From positions 1 to 6,595 of the forward strand of contig CAMOIK010000111.1 in assembly GCA_946615875.1 (NCBI GenBank): DNA of 6,595 nt, read 5' to 3'. Both the position numbers and the translations under genes were made by a program. How positions within the stretch are numbered: the stretch's first letter is position 1; each line of letters begins with the position of its first letter. Source of the DNA: an uncultured Verrucomicrobiota bacterium (GTDB taxonomy: Bacteria > Verrucomicrobiota > Kiritimatiellia > RFP12 > UBA1067). The notes below the pieces were generated by a model. The model was not told where the DNA came from. It saw only the letters and a list, made by a program, of their open reading frames with translations, and did not search any database. This document shows, in pieces, positions 6,486 to 6,595 of the stretch.

Positions 6486-6514
6486 ATTATACCCCTTTTC
6501 GCTTATTAAGTAAA
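6486..6514 (-). promoter_or_regulatory. Candidate minus-strand promoter pointing antisense into the peroxidase gene
   Basis: On the minus strand, TTTACT (6514-6509) is a 4/6 match to -35. After a 17-base spacer comes a perfect TATAAT (6491-6486). The core GGTATAAT is shared with the two promoters at 5770-5839. Transcription would start near 6479 and run antisense to the peroxidase gene. No minus-strand gene that fits lies directly downstream. Confidence 0.35.
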
Positions 6515-6518
6515 GGCC

Positions 6519-6544
6519 GGCGCCCTGCGAGAAGCAGCGGCGCC
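6519..6544. terminator. GC-rich hairpin, possible two-way terminator between convergent genes
   Basis: GGCGCCCTGC (6519-6528), loop GAGAA, then GCAGCGGCGCC (6534-6544) forms a 10-pair stem with one bulged base. It starts 34 bases after the peroxidase stop and lies 14 bases past a possible minus-strand stop at 6558-6560. The T-tracts are weak on both sides (ATTT on plus, CTTTACTT on minus), so intrinsic termination is uncertain. Confidence 0.45.
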
Positions 6545-6566
6545 ATGGTGATTTAGTTCATGGCGC
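6540..6566. repeat. Perfect 8-base inverted repeat overlapping the adjacent hairpin
   Basis: GCGCCATG (6540-6547), an 11-base loop, then CATGGCGC (6559-6566). Its left arm reuses the right arm of the 6519-6544 hairpin, so the two structures cannot form together. Confidence 0.45.
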
Positions 6567-6595
6567 GTTCGCCTTGTAGATATCGAATTTACCAC
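6558..6595 (-). CDS. Possible 3' end of a minus-strand gene cut by the window edge
   Basis: Read on the minus strand from 6593, the frame gives GKFDIYKANAP and then TGA (6560-6558). The mixed, natural-looking composition and the hairpin just past the stop suggest the end of a real gene convergent with the peroxidase gene. Only 11 codons are visible, so nothing can be said of function and it may be chance. Confidence 0.3.
   Translation of the reverse strand, partial: GKFDIYKANAP

Overview
The window is GC-rich and gene-dense, and looks like a chromosome segment from a Gram-negative, polysaccharide-degrading bacterium. The end of a beta-strand-repeat surface protein, a very large exported carbohydrate-active enzyme and a NifU-type Fe-S scaffold together suggest the Planctomycetes-Verrucomicrobia-Lentisphaerae-Kiritimatiellota group. 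That placement is inferred from gene content and style. There is no rRNA or other marker here to fix it.

Layout. Positions 1-465 (+) hold the last 154 codons of an Ala/Gly-rich repetitive surface or secreted protein. About 30 bases later, 499-4128 (+) encodes an exported 1209-residue protein. It joins a beta-sandwich-like N-terminus, a GH50/agarase-like clan-A glycoside hydrolase barrel and a heparinase II/III-type polysaccharide lyase, with the expected catalytic residues visible in both enzyme halves. Convergent to it is a two-gene minus-strand operon that starts at 5741: a NifU-like scaffold (IscU domain plus [2Fe-2S] domain), then a UPF0371/DUF1846 protein whose start codon overlaps the nifU stop codon (ATGA). 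Divergent from nifU is a glutathione-peroxidase-family gene (5847-6485, +). After it lie a GC-rich hairpin region and what may be the last codons of another minus-strand gene at the right edge.

How they may work together. The first two genes belong to surface and polysaccharide use. The long enzyme could cleave a uronic-acid-containing glycan by hydrolysis and by beta-elimination in one polypeptide. The nifU and peroxidase genes form a divergent Fe-S/oxidative-stress pair. Their 105-base intergenic region carries two back-to-back extended -10 promoters with the same 11-base core, and one of these cores lies inside a perfect AT-rich palindrome that could be an operator.

Most worth following up: the hydrolase-lyase fusion; the short UPF0371 protein co-translated with NifU; the peroxidase gene with two apparent translation starts (a nearly leaderless, signal-peptide-encoding start and a Shine-Dalgarno-led internal start); and the palindromic nifU promoter. 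No mobile element, CRISPR array, tRNA or rRNA was seen, and no stretch over 300 bases lacks a gene.
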